A DNA stretch of 36,086 bases from a virus. The notes under the pieces are model-generated. The model was not told the DNA's origin, made no database searches, and saw only the letters and a program-made list of their open reading frames with translations. Positions 1-6,651 of the stretch are shown in pieces. Numbering within the stretch: position 1 is the first letter of the stretch; each line of letters begins with the position of its first letter. The DNA is taken from positions 1-36,086 of the IMG/VR virus record IMGVR_UViG_3300022822_000049. One strand, written 5' to 3'. Made by a program: the position numbers and the translations under genes.

Positions 1-1
1 A

Positions 2-115
2 TTTAAAGACTATGACAATAAAAATTTAAACGATAAAAAAGGATTAGAGTACGCATCTATAGATGGTGCAGCTACGTTTTATTTATGGGAATTATTACAG
101 GAAACATGTAAATGA
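2..115 (+). CDS. 3'-5' exonuclease of DNA polymerase I type, C-terminal end (partial)
   Basis: Only the last 37 codons are in the window; the reading frame is open from base 2 and stops with TGA at 113-115. The segment YASIDGAATFYLWELL fits the Exo III motif (Tyr-x3-Asp) of the DEDDy proofreading exonuclease domain of family A DNA polymerases, in which this Asp binds a catalytic metal. In most such enzymes the polymerase domain follows in the same chain. Here the chain ends right after the motif and the polymerase domain is a separate gene starting about 900 bases later. The stop overlaps the next start as ATGA, so the genes are probably translationally coupled. The rest of the gene is outside the window, so exonuclease activity cannot be judged fully; the assignment rests on one motif plus context. 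Confidence 0.7.
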   Translation, partial: FKDYDNKNLNDKKGLEYASIDGAATFYLWELLQETCK

Positions 116-306
116 AAAAAATAAAACATGTGTTTAATTATAAAAAAATTAAATATGAAAATTTAAACAAATTTGTTATATTTTTTACTGTAAAAATAAA
201 CAATAAAACACACACAAATTATGTAGAAATTCCTAAACATACAGCAAAAAATTATACATGGCTTTACATGAGACATCTTGTAAAACTAAAACACAAATTA
301 ATATAA
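112..306 (+). CDS. Small basic protein of unknown function
   Basis: A 64-residue, lysine- and asparagine-rich protein that I do not recognise. It starts at an ATG overlapping the stop of the exonuclease gene (ATGA), with AGGAAA just upstream as a plausible ribosome binding site; this is the main support for it being real. It has no Cys pairs, no signal peptide and no clear membrane segment, and its strong positive charge would suit nucleic-acid contact, but that is a guess. It is the first of four small genes lying between the exonuclease and polymerase halves of the split DNA polymerase. Confidence 0.55.
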   Translation: MKKIKHVFNYKKIKYENLNKFVIFFTVKINNKTHTNYVEIPKHTAKNYTWLYMRHLVKLKHKLI

Positions 307-335
307 AATTTAATTTTTAAAGAGAACAATAAATT

Positions 336-536
336 ATGATATATAGAGGTTTTACAATAGCAACAATAGCTAAACCTAAAACAAAAGCATCAGTGCATTG
401 CTTAGTTAAAGCACAAACAGGACTATGGTTATTTTACGAACCTAATCAAAGAGCAGCTAGAAAATCTATAGACATACTTCTTAAACATACATTTAAAATA
501 TTGGAAACACAAAATGACAAACTCATTAAAAATTAA
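336..536 (+). CDS. Small basic protein of unknown function
   Basis: A 66-residue basic protein I do not recognise, beginning MIYRGFTIATIAKPK. An AAAGAGAA stretch about 10 bases before the ATG can serve as ribosome binding site. The N-terminal half looks like a small beta hairpin and the C-terminal half like an amphipathic helix with Arg and Lys (RAARKSIDILLKH). Its last 23 bases overlap the start of the next gene. It sits inside the replication cluster between the two parts of the DNA polymerase. Confidence 0.5.
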   Translation: MIYRGFTIATIAKPKTKASVHCLVKAQTGLWLFYEPNQRAARKSIDILLKHTFKILETQNDKLIKN

Positions 537-705
537 AGGATCTTTAGCAGGAATTGACAGCAACGCTTTTGCGCTAATGGGACACTTTAGAAAATTAGCT
601 GAACGCCAAGGTGTTTTAAAAAAAGACATTGATAATGTACTAGACGAAGCAATGAAAAATGATTACAACCATTTACTTCGTACTTTAGACAGTCATATGG
701 AGTAG
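514..705 (+). CDS. Conserved-looking small helical phage protein
   Basis: A 63-residue protein. The central and C-terminal part (ALMGHFRKLAERQG, then DNVLDEAMKNDYNHLLRTL) resembles a small helical protein that I recall from many unrelated phages, where it has no assigned function; this resemblance is from memory. The start overlaps the upstream gene by 23 bases and GGAAA lies a few bases before the ATG. A - strand reading frame across 429-629 overlaps it but has no ribosome binding site or context. Probably a small accessory replication-region protein. Confidence 0.6.
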   Translation: MTNSLKIKGSLAGIDSNAFALMGHFRKLAERQGVLKKDIDNVLDEAMKNDYNHLLRTLDSHME

Positions 706-710
706 CAATA

Positions 711-1037
711 ATGATAAAATTTACACATAAACACATAGCGTTTAGCTATTGCGATTCAGAGCACATTGGTAATAACGTGTATTATTGCAAAGAAAAAAAC
801 TTATATTGGAAAAATGGTAGAACTTATGACGCTAGATCTGCTGCACACAATGGCTTAATAGGCATTGGTGCAAAACTTAAAAAATTAATTATGTCTAAAC
901 CTAAAGAGTGCTGTAATAAAAATTGTACAAATGTATTTTATGTACCAAATAACAAGTTGCACATGTGTTTGATGTGTCATGTTTGCGTAGAAAAAAAGGA
1001 GAAAATAAATTGCGTCCAATACAACATTTACCAGTAG
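711..1037 (+). CDS. Small Cys-rich protein, possible DnaJ-like zinc finger
   Basis: A 108-residue frame starting five bases after the previous stop. The N-terminal half has scattered aromatic and Cys residues. The C-terminal half carries a dense Cys cluster (ECCNKNC, then CLMCHVC) of the kind that binds zinc, recalling half of a DnaJ-type CxxCxGxG repeat set, although the glycines are missing. It runs 28 bases into the polymerase gene in another frame. I recall that phage HMO-2011 was described with a partial DnaJ central domain between the exonuclease and polymerase parts of its DNA polymerase; here the Cys-rich segment lies at the same place but as a separate gene. A shorter version could start at the internal ATG at 891. 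Possibly a subunit of the split polymerase; inference only. Confidence 0.55.
   Translation: MIKFTHKHIAFSYCDSEHIGNNVYYCKEKNLYWKNGRTYDARSAAHNGLIGIGAKLKKLIMSKPKECCNKNCTNVFYVPNNKLHMCLMCHVCVEKKEKINCVQYNIYQ
996..1001 (+). promoter_or_regulatory. Ribosome binding site that favours a TTG start for the polymerase
   Basis: AAGGAG, preceded by a run of A, lies eight bases before TTG at 1010-1012. This is the best Shine-Dalgarno match in the area. It is too far downstream to serve the in-frame ATG at 965, so the polymerase most likely starts with TTG. Confidence 0.6.
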
Positions 1038-2803
1038 ATTTTCCAGCAAATTTTGATCCTTCAGAAAAACAACCAGATTTTTTTTACGAAAACTTTGCAA
1101 AGCATTTTACAAAAGACATGATTAAAATGACTAGTAAAGGTCTTAACATTAATGAAACTGCAGTAGAGGATTTGCGTAAAGTTATACACAATGTGTTAGC
1201 TGGTGTAGATGAAACTCTTAAAAATAACAAATTAATTAAACAGTATCAAAAACATGTATATCCACAACTAGTTGCAGAGTACAAAGAAAAGGTTCTTGCT
1301 GCTGTTCGTACAAAAGATTATTACCTTAAAGAATACAACAATAAAAATATGCTGCACAGAACGTATGCTGTTAATCAATATTTAATATTTACAGAAAAAC
1401 AAAGTAAAATAAAAGATAAATGGACTATAGCTTGTGTAAAAAAATTAAACATATTTTTGCAATCTAATTTTCTTGACAACGTAGCTAAGAATACTTTAAA
1501 CGTTAAAAACAATCATGCTGTAAATGGCATGTTGCAACTAGCTGAAGATCAAGCAGTATTGTGGAACAAACCTAGATACGATAAATCACATTTACCTGTA
1601 GAGGTGCCTGCGTTTAATCCTGGGTCTGCTAAACAAATGCAACAGTTTTTTGATATGATGAAAATAGAACCTATTAGCGTGTCAGCTAAAACTAATAAAG
1701 CTAGTTGGGACAGAGACAATGTAGAAGTGCTTTACAAAAGTACAACTGATGAAAATTTATTAGAAGTTCTTCAGGCTTTTGTTGATCACTCATTCAGTGG
1801 AATTATTAGAAATAATTTCTTAGCTGCATTTGACAACTTTACTATTGATGGCGTATTGCACGGTAACATTAAAGTGTTTGGTGCTAAGTCTTTTAGACCT
1901 ACATCTAATGCTCCTAATTTGTTAAATATGCCAAGCACTAAGTCTATCTATGCAAAGCCTTTAAAAGCCTGTTTTGTGTCTTCCCCAGGCAGAGTTATAT
2001 ACACAATAGATTTGTCTGCCTTAGAAGATCGTGGCATAGCAAACCTGTCAGGTGACACTAACAAGCAAAACATATTTTTAGAAAATCTAGATGGTCACTC
2101 GTTAAATGCTTGTGGTTATTTTAGAGAAGAAGTTGCTAAAACTTTAGGACCAAATACTGACAACGTAGCTTATGTAAAAGAATTTTTTAGACTTGTCGAA
2201 GAAAAACATCCTGAGCTGTCAATGATCAGGTTTAATTCTAAAGCACCTACGTTTAAGTTAGCTTACGGTGGTTATCCAGATTCACATAAAAATGGTGTTA
2301 TTACACAAGAAATTTTTGATAATTACCATAATGTTCTTTACCCAGGTATTACAGATTATCGTGAAAATTACGTATTGCCGTTTGCTAAAAAGCATGGGTA
2401 CATACATCTAGGTCTAGGATGCAGGCTTTACACCAGTGACGCTGAGAACCACATTAGAACGATTAATAACGCTACTGTACAGTTCTGGTCTATCCTTACT
2501 TTAATCGCTGTTAACGAGCTAAATTACCGCATAGAACAAGCTGGCTATCAAGATAGTATGGATGTTATATCAACAATATACGACAGCGTTTATGTAGACG
2601 TAGACAATGATCCTAAAATAATAAAATGGCTTAATGACAATTTAGTTGAATGTATGTGCGTTCAATGGCTAAAAGAAGAAGTTGTAAGAAATGAAGCTGA
2701 AGGAGAAATAGGTTTAAACTTTGCAAATTTACATAGAGTTGTAAATAACGCATCTGTTAAAGACATAACTAAAGTATTGGAGACAGTTTATGGAAATCAG
2801 TAA
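1010..2803 (+). CDS. DNA polymerase family A, polymerase domain only
   Basis: A 597-residue replicative polymerase lacking its own exonuclease domain. Motif A is TIDLSALEDR (Asp334 counted from TTG). Motif B is RFNSKAPTFKLAYG (Arg407, Lys411, Phe415, Tyr419), with the exact Arg-x3-Lys-x7-Tyr-Gly spacing of E. coli Pol I. Motif C is IYDSVYVDV with catalytic Asp525; the usual His-Asp-Glu reads Tyr-Asp-Ser, which is unusual. Phe415 occupies the Pol I F762 position. Residues 1-200 match the thumb-side region that normally follows the exonuclease domain, so the chain begins where a full-length enzyme would switch domains. Start choice: TTG with AAGGAG, rather than ATG 965, which would lie deep inside the upstream gene. 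It should pair functionally with the exonuclease that ends at base 115. The 3' end overlaps the next gene by 14 bases. Confidence 0.93.
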   Translation: MRPIQHLPVDFPANFDPSEKQPDFFYENFAKHFTKDMIKMTSKGLNINETAVEDLRKVIHNVLAGVDETLKNNKLIKQYQKHVYPQLVAEYKEKVLAAVRTKDYYLKEYNNKNMLHRTYAVNQYLIFTEKQSKIKDKWTIACVKKLNIFLQSNFLDNVAKNTLNVKNNHAVNGMLQLAEDQAVLWNKPRYDKSHLPVEVPAFNPGSAKQMQQFFDMMKIEPISVSAKTNKASWDRDNVEVLYKSTTDENLLEVLQAFVDHSFSGIIRNNFLAAFDNFTIDGVLHGNIKVFGAKSFRPTSNAPNLLNMPSTKSIYAKPLKACFVSSPGRVIYTIDLSALEDRGIANLSGDTNKQNIFLENLDGHSLNACGYFREEVAKTLGPNTDNVAYVKEFFRLVEEKHPELSMIRFNSKAPTFKLAYGGYPDSHKNGVITQEIFDNYHNVLYPGITDYRENYVLPFAKKHGYIHLGLGCRLYTSDAENHIRTINNATVQFWSILTLIAVNELNYRIEQAGYQDSMDVISTIYDSVYVDVDNDPKIIKWLNDNLVECMCVQWLKEEVVRNEAEGEIGLNFANLHRVVNNASVKDITKVLETVYGNQ

Positions 2804-2909
2804 AAAAGATTTTTGTCGTTTAGGTGGAACAGAGAATCCTAATTGTTACAGAAAACAAGATAAAAACAAAAGATGGAGATATTACAAAAGCAGTAAGCAA
2901 AGTCTATGA
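2790..2909 (+). CDS. Very small basic protein of unknown function
   Basis: A 39-residue gene (MEISKKDFCRLGGTENPNC and a basic tail KNKRWRYY). Its ATG lies within the last codons of the polymerase gene, and its TGA overlaps the next ATG as ATGA. This double overlap fills what would otherwise be a 102-base gap in a very compact operon and is the reason to call it. Function unknown; the short Cys pair and basic tail permit nucleic-acid binding, but nothing more can be said. Confidence 0.55.
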   Translation: MEISKKDFCRLGGTENPNCYRKQDKNKRWRYYKSSKQSL

Positions 2910-3103
2910 CTAAAACTTACGAGGAAAAATGGCCTGTTGGGTCACAAACTGTAACTTTATCAGTACAAAATATGTACGTAGCAAACACTAAAAAAGTTAC
3001 TGGTTGGTATGTTAGCAGACCTTTATTTTTAAATGAAATAACTGAAGAGTTACGAATACAAAAATTAAAATTGGACACTTACTATGATAGAAAACAGAGA
3101 TGA
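2906..3103 (+). CDS. Small protein of unknown function
   Basis: A 65-residue protein I do not recognise (MTKTYEEKWPVGSQTVTL), probably mostly beta strand with a helical, basic C terminus (ELRIQKLKLDTYYDRKQR). The ATG is in an ATGA overlap with the mini-gene upstream and its end overlaps the next gene by 20 bases. Part of the + strand replication operon. Confidence 0.6.
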   Translation: MTKTYEEKWPVGSQTVTLSVQNMYVANTKKVTGWYVSRPLFLNEITEELRIQKLKLDTYYDRKQR

Positions 3104-3314
3104 TATTATAGACAAAATTGCACAATTACATTTGTCTAGGTTAAGTCAAGAAGACAAAGAAATTATTGCTTATGAAAAAAGTTATGATTTTTTTGCAAGT
3201 TGCAACGATATGAAACTTATTGATATTGTAGGAACTTATTTTCCTGAAGTAATAGATAAAATTGAATTGTGTGATTTAGGCATTAAAACAACAACTGGAG
3301 ATCAGAGTGAATAA
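3084..3314 (+). CDS. Small acidic protein of unknown function
   Basis: A 76-residue acidic, helical protein (MIENRDDIIDKIAQLHL; later SYDFFASCNDMKLIDIVGTY). There is no catalytic motif I can name. The start is inside the 3' end of the preceding gene (20-base overlap), and the stop overlaps the GTG start of the exonuclease gene by 8 bases, suggesting coupled translation with that nuclease. There is no alternative ATG before residue 40, so the start is fairly secure. Confidence 0.6.
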   Translation: MIENRDDIIDKIAQLHLSRLSQEDKEIIAYEKSYDFFASCNDMKLIDIVGTYFPEVIDKIELCDLGIKTTTGDQSE

Positions 3315-4215
3315 AGAACAAACAATAAAATTTGCTTCAAGTAAAGGATATGATTTTGATTCTAAAGAAGATTTTGAAGAATTTGTACAAAACAATATGA
3401 TTCCTAAATTGCAAACAGAATTAGATTACGATCATAGTACTAGTTATTTACCAAAAGATTGTGTATTAAAAATAAGCCCAAGTCAATTTTCTAAATTTAT
3501 TGATAAGCCACATCAATGGTACAGAGAAGTTATTTTAAAAGAAAAAGGATTTAATTATAGTACTGCTTCAGTAATTGGTACTATTGTTCATTACTTAGCT
3601 GAAAAAGTAGGTAAAAAACAAAATTATATTAAAGATGAAATTTATAAATACATAAATTCTTTTGTAGAAAATGATGATTACTGCAAAAAAACAGTTACAA
3701 ATAGTTTTGAATCTATGGCAACTACATTAATACAAAATTACGTGTTACCTAACATGGATAATTTTTTAGAAGTAGAATCAAAACATTTTGCAGAAATTGG
3801 TTATGGTTACTACGCAAGTGGTACTCTTGACGTTTTGCACGGAACTAAAGATGATTGTATGATTGTAGATTACAAAACTTACAATTCTAAAACTAAACCA
3901 AAAACTATACCGTCTTATTATAAATACCAACTTTTAGTTTACGCATTTATACTTAGAAAAAACGGATATAATGTAAACAGAATACAACTAGTTTATGTTA
4001 ACAGAAACATAGATGGCGGTGTCAGTGACAAAACTAATAAACCATTAAAATCTTATCCACCAGAAGTAGTTGTTTTAACAGAAACAATTACAGATGACGA
4101 CGTAGATTTTATTACATCGTTATTGCAACTGTGTGTAGAAACTTGTTTAGCTACAATAGAATACCCTGAGCTTACTCATGTATTGTGGCATGACGCTAGA
4201 TTGCAGGTAGATTAA
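3307..4215 (+). CDS. PD-(D/E)XK exonuclease, RecB/Cas4 superfamily
   Basis: A 302-residue nuclease. Visible motifs in order: SPSQFSKFIDKPHQWYREV (residues 57-75, the typical entry region), GTIVHYLAE with His95 (RecB-family motif I), GTLD with Asp175 (motif II), VDYKT with Asp188 and Lys190 (motif III, the D-x-K catalytic core), and YYKYQLLVYA with Gln208 and Tyr212 (the QxxxY motif). These are the metal-dependent exonuclease residues of the PD-(D/E)XK_1 group. Family members act in recombination and end resection. I see no convincing four-Cys iron-sulphur set, so it is not a canonical Cas4. It starts at GTG (3307), overlapping the previous gene. Together with the downstream P-loop ATPase and ssDNA-binding candidate it suggests a single-strand-annealing or recombination-dependent replication set. 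Confidence 0.88.
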   Translation: MNKEQTIKFASSKGYDFDSKEDFEEFVQNNMIPKLQTELDYDHSTSYLPKDCVLKISPSQFSKFIDKPHQWYREVILKEKGFNYSTASVIGTIVHYLAEKVGKKQNYIKDEIYKYINSFVENDDYCKKTVTNSFESMATTLIQNYVLPNMDNFLEVESKHFAEIGYGYYASGTLDVLHGTKDDCMIVDYKTYNSKTKPKTIPSYYKYQLLVYAFILRKNGYNVNRIQLVYVNRNIDGGVSDKTNKPLKSYPPEVVVLTETITDDDVDFITSLLQLCVETCLATIEYPELTHVLWHDARLQVD

Positions 4216-4218
4216 TTT

Positions 4219-4389
4219 ATGTTATGTGACAATTATTATTTTCATTGTTATCACAAATGGGAATTACAAAATTGTGATTCTTTTCATGACGATGAATGTC
4301 CTATGTGTGGCAAAGAAATATCTCCTGTAAGTAGTACAGAATATTTAAAAGAAAACCACACTATAACTCATTATCACAAGAAGGATTAG
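4219..4389 (+). CDS. 56-residue Cys/His-rich mini-protein, likely zinc-binding
   Basis: An ATG three bases after the nuclease stop opens a 56-codon frame ending TAG. The protein has Cys at 3, 10, 18, 27 and 30, including ECPMCGKEI, plus several His (FHCYHKW; THYHKKD), as expected for a zinc ribbon or zinc knuckle. The last codons contain AAGGA, which doubles as ribosome binding site for the next gene. Function unknown; many phage mini-proteins of this kind bind host proteins or nucleic acids. Confidence 0.6.
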   Translation: MLCDNYYFHCYHKWELQNCDSFHDDECPMCGKEISPVSSTEYLKENHTITHYHKKD

Positions 4390-4392
4390 TCT

Positions 4393-4614
4393 ATGGAAAT
4401 ACTAGGTATGGGGTTTCTTACTGCTTTAGGTTTTTACATTATAATGTGCAAAATAAATTTACCATTTTTTGTTAAATATCAATGGCAGACAGATTTAATA
4501 GTTTCAGGTACTATGACTTTTATATTCTTTGGCACTTTTACAGGAATGGCTGTAGCAATTGTGGCAGGTATATTTTTAAGTTTGTTTCTATTTTTCAGTC
4601 AACGATTTGTTTAG
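4393..4614 (+). CDS. Small membrane protein with two predicted helices
   Basis: A 73-residue hydrophobic protein with two apparent membrane segments (roughly residues 2-20 and 33-68, the latter possibly two short helices) and few charges. Ribosome binding site AAGGA lies ten bases upstream, inside the preceding gene. It does not show the dual-start or positively charged tail features that would make a holin likely, and it sits in the replication block, not with the lysis genes. Function unknown. Confidence 0.6.
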   Translation: MEILGMGFLTALGFYIIMCKINLPFFVKYQWQTDLIVSGTMTFIFFGTFTGMAVAIVAGIFLSLFLFFSQRFV

Positions 4615-4623
4615 GATAAAATT

Positions 4624-4848
4624 ATGTCAGAAGATTCAAATTACCCAGATGATATTCATATGTATGACAATACTCCTGGTTCACCTTTTTATAATGATAA
4701 CACTTTTGAGTGTGAAAATTGTCAAGGTGAAATGGAATGCACAGATGAAGATGAGTACACTTGTATTTCTTGTAATTACTCAATATCTAAAAACGTAGAA
4801 GAACCACAAGAAGATCCACAACAATTGGATTTAGATTTTAATAATTAA
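4624..4848 (+). CDS. Acidic zinc-ribbon protein
   Basis: A 74-residue acidic protein with two CxxC knuckles, CENC and CISC, about 19 residues apart (roughly residues 30-52), a classic four-Cys zinc ribbon, followed by a very acidic tail ending LDLDFNN. An AGGATAAAATT stretch precedes the ATG. A competing + frame at 4607-4798 lacks a good ribosome binding site and motifs and is rejected. The acidic tail resembles those that contact recombination or replication partners; that is inference. Confidence 0.7.
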   Translation: MSEDSNYPDDIHMYDNTPGSPFYNDNTFECENCQGEMECTDEDEYTCISCNYSISKNVEEPQEDPQQLDLDFNN

Positions 4849-4862
4849 CTAGGGGAAAAAAT

Positions 4863-5600
4863 ATGGCAGGTAAACTGTTAATAAACGGAGTAAGTGGTGT
4901 AGGTAAAACTTCCTTACTGCAGTCTTTACTAAATGCTTTTGTAATATCAAGAGACGGCAAAAACTTTCCTTTTAACATGCCACACATGCTTGTTCCAGCG
5001 TTTTACAACATGAACACATTACTTAATGGTGGCACAGTAGGTGTTGGAGAAGAAGAAGTTGTTGTAGAAGGATTTTTTGATAAAGTAGAAAAATACAATG
5101 ACAAGTTTGGAAAATACCCTGAAACTATTGCTATAGATTCATGCTCTAAAATTATGCAAGATATTATTGACGTATCAAATTTACATTACACAAACTTTGA
5201 CATCCATTCTAACATTAATAAAGAAATTGCTATTTTAACTAGGTTCATACAAGAAGATCTTGTAGCCAACGGAATGAACGTAGTAATGCTTAATCATGTT
5301 ATGGACAATGACAAAAAAGGTTTGGTACCTGTAGGTCAAGGTAAATTTAAAGACAAAGGTGGCTTTTATTCAGAAGTAGATCATTCTATACTAGTTACTG
5401 ACATGAAAATTAAACATCGTGGTGTTGCAAATCAAGCAAGAACTACAATAAATGAATTGCCTGACATTCAGTACATAGAAAACATTGTAGATCCTACTAA
5501 AAGCAAAAAGCTTAAAGAAGGAGAAACGTATTACAATTTACAATCTCATCTTGAGTTAATTTTAGAAACTCATAACAACAATAGTGAATGGTCATTTTAA
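4863..5600 (+). CDS. P-loop ATPase, RecA-like/Sak4-like recombination protein
   Basis: A 245-residue ATPase. Walker A is GVSGVGKTS (residues 9-17, Lys15); Walker B is ETIAIDS with Asp92; a later VVMLNHVMD segment fits the sensor strand of RecA-fold phage ATPases (AAA_24/Sak4-type). Such proteins are short RecA relatives that act with a phage ssDNA-binding protein in strand annealing. AGGGGAAAA precedes the ATG. It lies downstream of the PD-(D/E)XK nuclease and upstream of the likely ssDNA-binding protein, which supports a recombination role. It could alternatively be a generic NTP-binding phage protein; the Sak4 label is by analogy of size and motif order. Confidence 0.8.
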   Translation: MAGKLLINGVSGVGKTSLLQSLLNAFVISRDGKNFPFNMPHMLVPAFYNMNTLLNGGTVGVGEEEVVVEGFFDKVEKYNDKFGKYPETIAIDSCSKIMQDIIDVSNLHYTNFDIHSNINKEIAILTRFIQEDLVANGMNVVMLNHVMDNDKKGLVPVGQGKFKDKGGFYSEVDHSILVTDMKIKHRGVANQARTTINELPDIQYIENIVDPTKSKKLKEGETYYNLQSHLELILETHNNNSEWSF

Positions 5601-5734
5601 TTTGTTGCCCCGGTTGAGAAGCTAACTTTCCATGTAATGTTTAAAGGCGTTACAAAATACTAAGATGCTTAACTATAACTTTAAAAGTAAATTATCTAAG
5701 GGAATTATTCCCACAACCAAAGAGAAATAAAATC
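5601..5734 (+). promoter_or_regulatory. Leader region of the ssDNA-binding protein gene, with a short hairpin
   Basis: This is the largest non-coding gap of the + strand block (134 bases). A perfect 5-bp stem with 3-base loop, GGGAA-TTA-TTCCC, lies at 5700-5712, 22 bases before the ATG. No strong sigma70-type promoter is visible. The likely role is independent expression of the abundant downstream protein. The stem-5/loop-3 geometry matches what is known of N4 virion RNA polymerase promoters, but a single example does not prove it. Confidence 0.4.
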
Positions 5735-6439
5735 ATGGCATTTGCAAAAAAATCAGTAGATAAAAAAGATCTTAAACAAGGTGGAAGCAACTACATTTCA
5801 GGTTCAGGTTTTTACCCTGTAAATATTATTGCTCCATTTGTAACTACTAACGACAAAGGTTCTGACGTTGTAGACTTTTTTGTTGATCATTTAGATCAAC
5901 TTCAAGTTGTGTACGGTAACGTTCGTGTCACTAATAACCAGAAAGACGAAAACGGGTATAACGTAGCTAACGAAATTGGTATGAAAATATTTAATCAATT
6001 GCTTGTTATTGGAGATATAGAAGAGGTTTCAGACCCTGTTGAGAGTAATCTACCAATCGGTAAAGATGCTAAAGAAAAGACTGTAGCAGTACTAGAAGAC
6101 ATGGCTGACATGGAAGTAATTATGCGTGTTCAAATGGAATACGGTTTTTACAATAACAAAATTACTGAAAAGAAAGTTATTAAAGCTTTCTACCGTGCCA
6201 GTGACAATGCTACTGCAGAAGAAATTGTAAATGACGAAAAGTTTGGTGAAACTTTTGAGAAAGAGCAAAAGTACGCTGAAACTGTTACTTACAAAGACAA
6301 TATGACTGCTGAAGGTATTCAAGAATGGATTGACGGTGGACGTAAAGAAACTGGTTCTTCAGCATCAGCTGGATCTGCTTCTGCAACTAATACTAAAAAA
6401 CCTACTTTTGGAGTAAAACGTAAATTTGGCGCTAAGTAG
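5735..6439 (+). CDS. Probable single-stranded DNA-binding protein
   Basis: A 234-residue soluble protein. The N-terminal two thirds look like a compact beta-rich fold (YPVNIIAPFVTT; VVDFFVDHLDQLQVVYGNV) followed by a charged helical region and a low-complexity Ser/Ala/Gly linker near residues 205-222. The C terminus is basic (KPTFGVKRKFGAK) and not the acidic tip typical of T7 gp2.5 or bacterial SSB. The call rests on overall look, position after the RecA-like ATPase and the recombination nuclease, and a dedicated leader region as expected for a highly expressed protein; no diagnostic motif is present. In N4 the phage SSB also activates late transcription by host polymerase. Alternative: a structural or unknown replication protein. 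Confidence 0.5.
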   Translation: MAFAKKSVDKKDLKQGGSNYISGSGFYPVNIIAPFVTTNDKGSDVVDFFVDHLDQLQVVYGNVRVTNNQKDENGYNVANEIGMKIFNQLLVIGDIEEVSDPVESNLPIGKDAKEKTVAVLEDMADMEVIMRVQMEYGFYNNKITEKKVIKAFYRASDNATAEEIVNDEKFGETFEKEQKYAETVTYKDNMTAEGIQEWIDGGRKETGSSASAGSASATNTKKPTFGVKRKFGAK

Positions 6440-6450
6440 GAATTAAATAA

Positions 6451-6651
6451 ATGATTAAATCTATTATATCTTTAATTAAAACTTTAGTATTTGTAGTAAT
6501 AGCAGGTGCAATATTAATTACTACTTTTTATTCCGCTTACATATTTATATTTATATTAGTAATGGCATCTTTGTTTGGTTTAGGAATGCTGTATAACAAC
6601 AGACATTCCATTTCAGATTTATTTTCTGACAAAGATGACTATTACGATTAA
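6451..6651 (+). CDS. Small membrane protein, last gene of the + operon
   Basis: A 66-residue protein with two strongly hydrophobic segments (about residues 9-28 and 30-47) and an acidic C-terminal tail ending DKDDYYD. AGGA lies ten bases before the ATG. It ends eight bases before the convergent inverted repeat. Function unknown; small two-helix proteins of this form can be membrane-disturbing, but it is far from the lysis genes. Confidence 0.6.
   Translation: MIKSIISLIKTLVFVVIAGAILITTFYSAYIFIFILVMASLFGLGMLYNNRHSISDLFSDKDDYYD

Noticed and set aside
429-629. Open frame on the - strand across two small genes
   Set aside because: No binding site, no motif and opposite to a tightly coupled + operon.
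112-1009. Intron or homing endonuclease splitting the polymerase gene
   Set aside because: None of the four small proteins shows a homing endonuclease motif, and they are ATGA- or overlap-coupled like ordinary genes; both flanking polymerase pieces have their own stop or start signals.
3307-4215. Canonical Cas4 with iron-sulphur cluster, possible link to CRISPR
   Set aside because: The conserved four-Cys arrangement is not evident and there are no CRISPR repeats or cas genes; a RecB-type phage exonuclease is the simpler call.
4607-4798. Open frame overlapping the zinc-ribbon gene on the + strand
   Set aside because: The frame at 4624-4848 has a ribosome binding site and two CxxC knuckles; this one has neither and is a shadow frame.
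5601-5734. tRNA or riboswitch in the leader before the ssDNA-binding gene
   Set aside because: No cloverleaf, T-loop sequence or known aptamer pattern could be found; only a short hairpin is supported.
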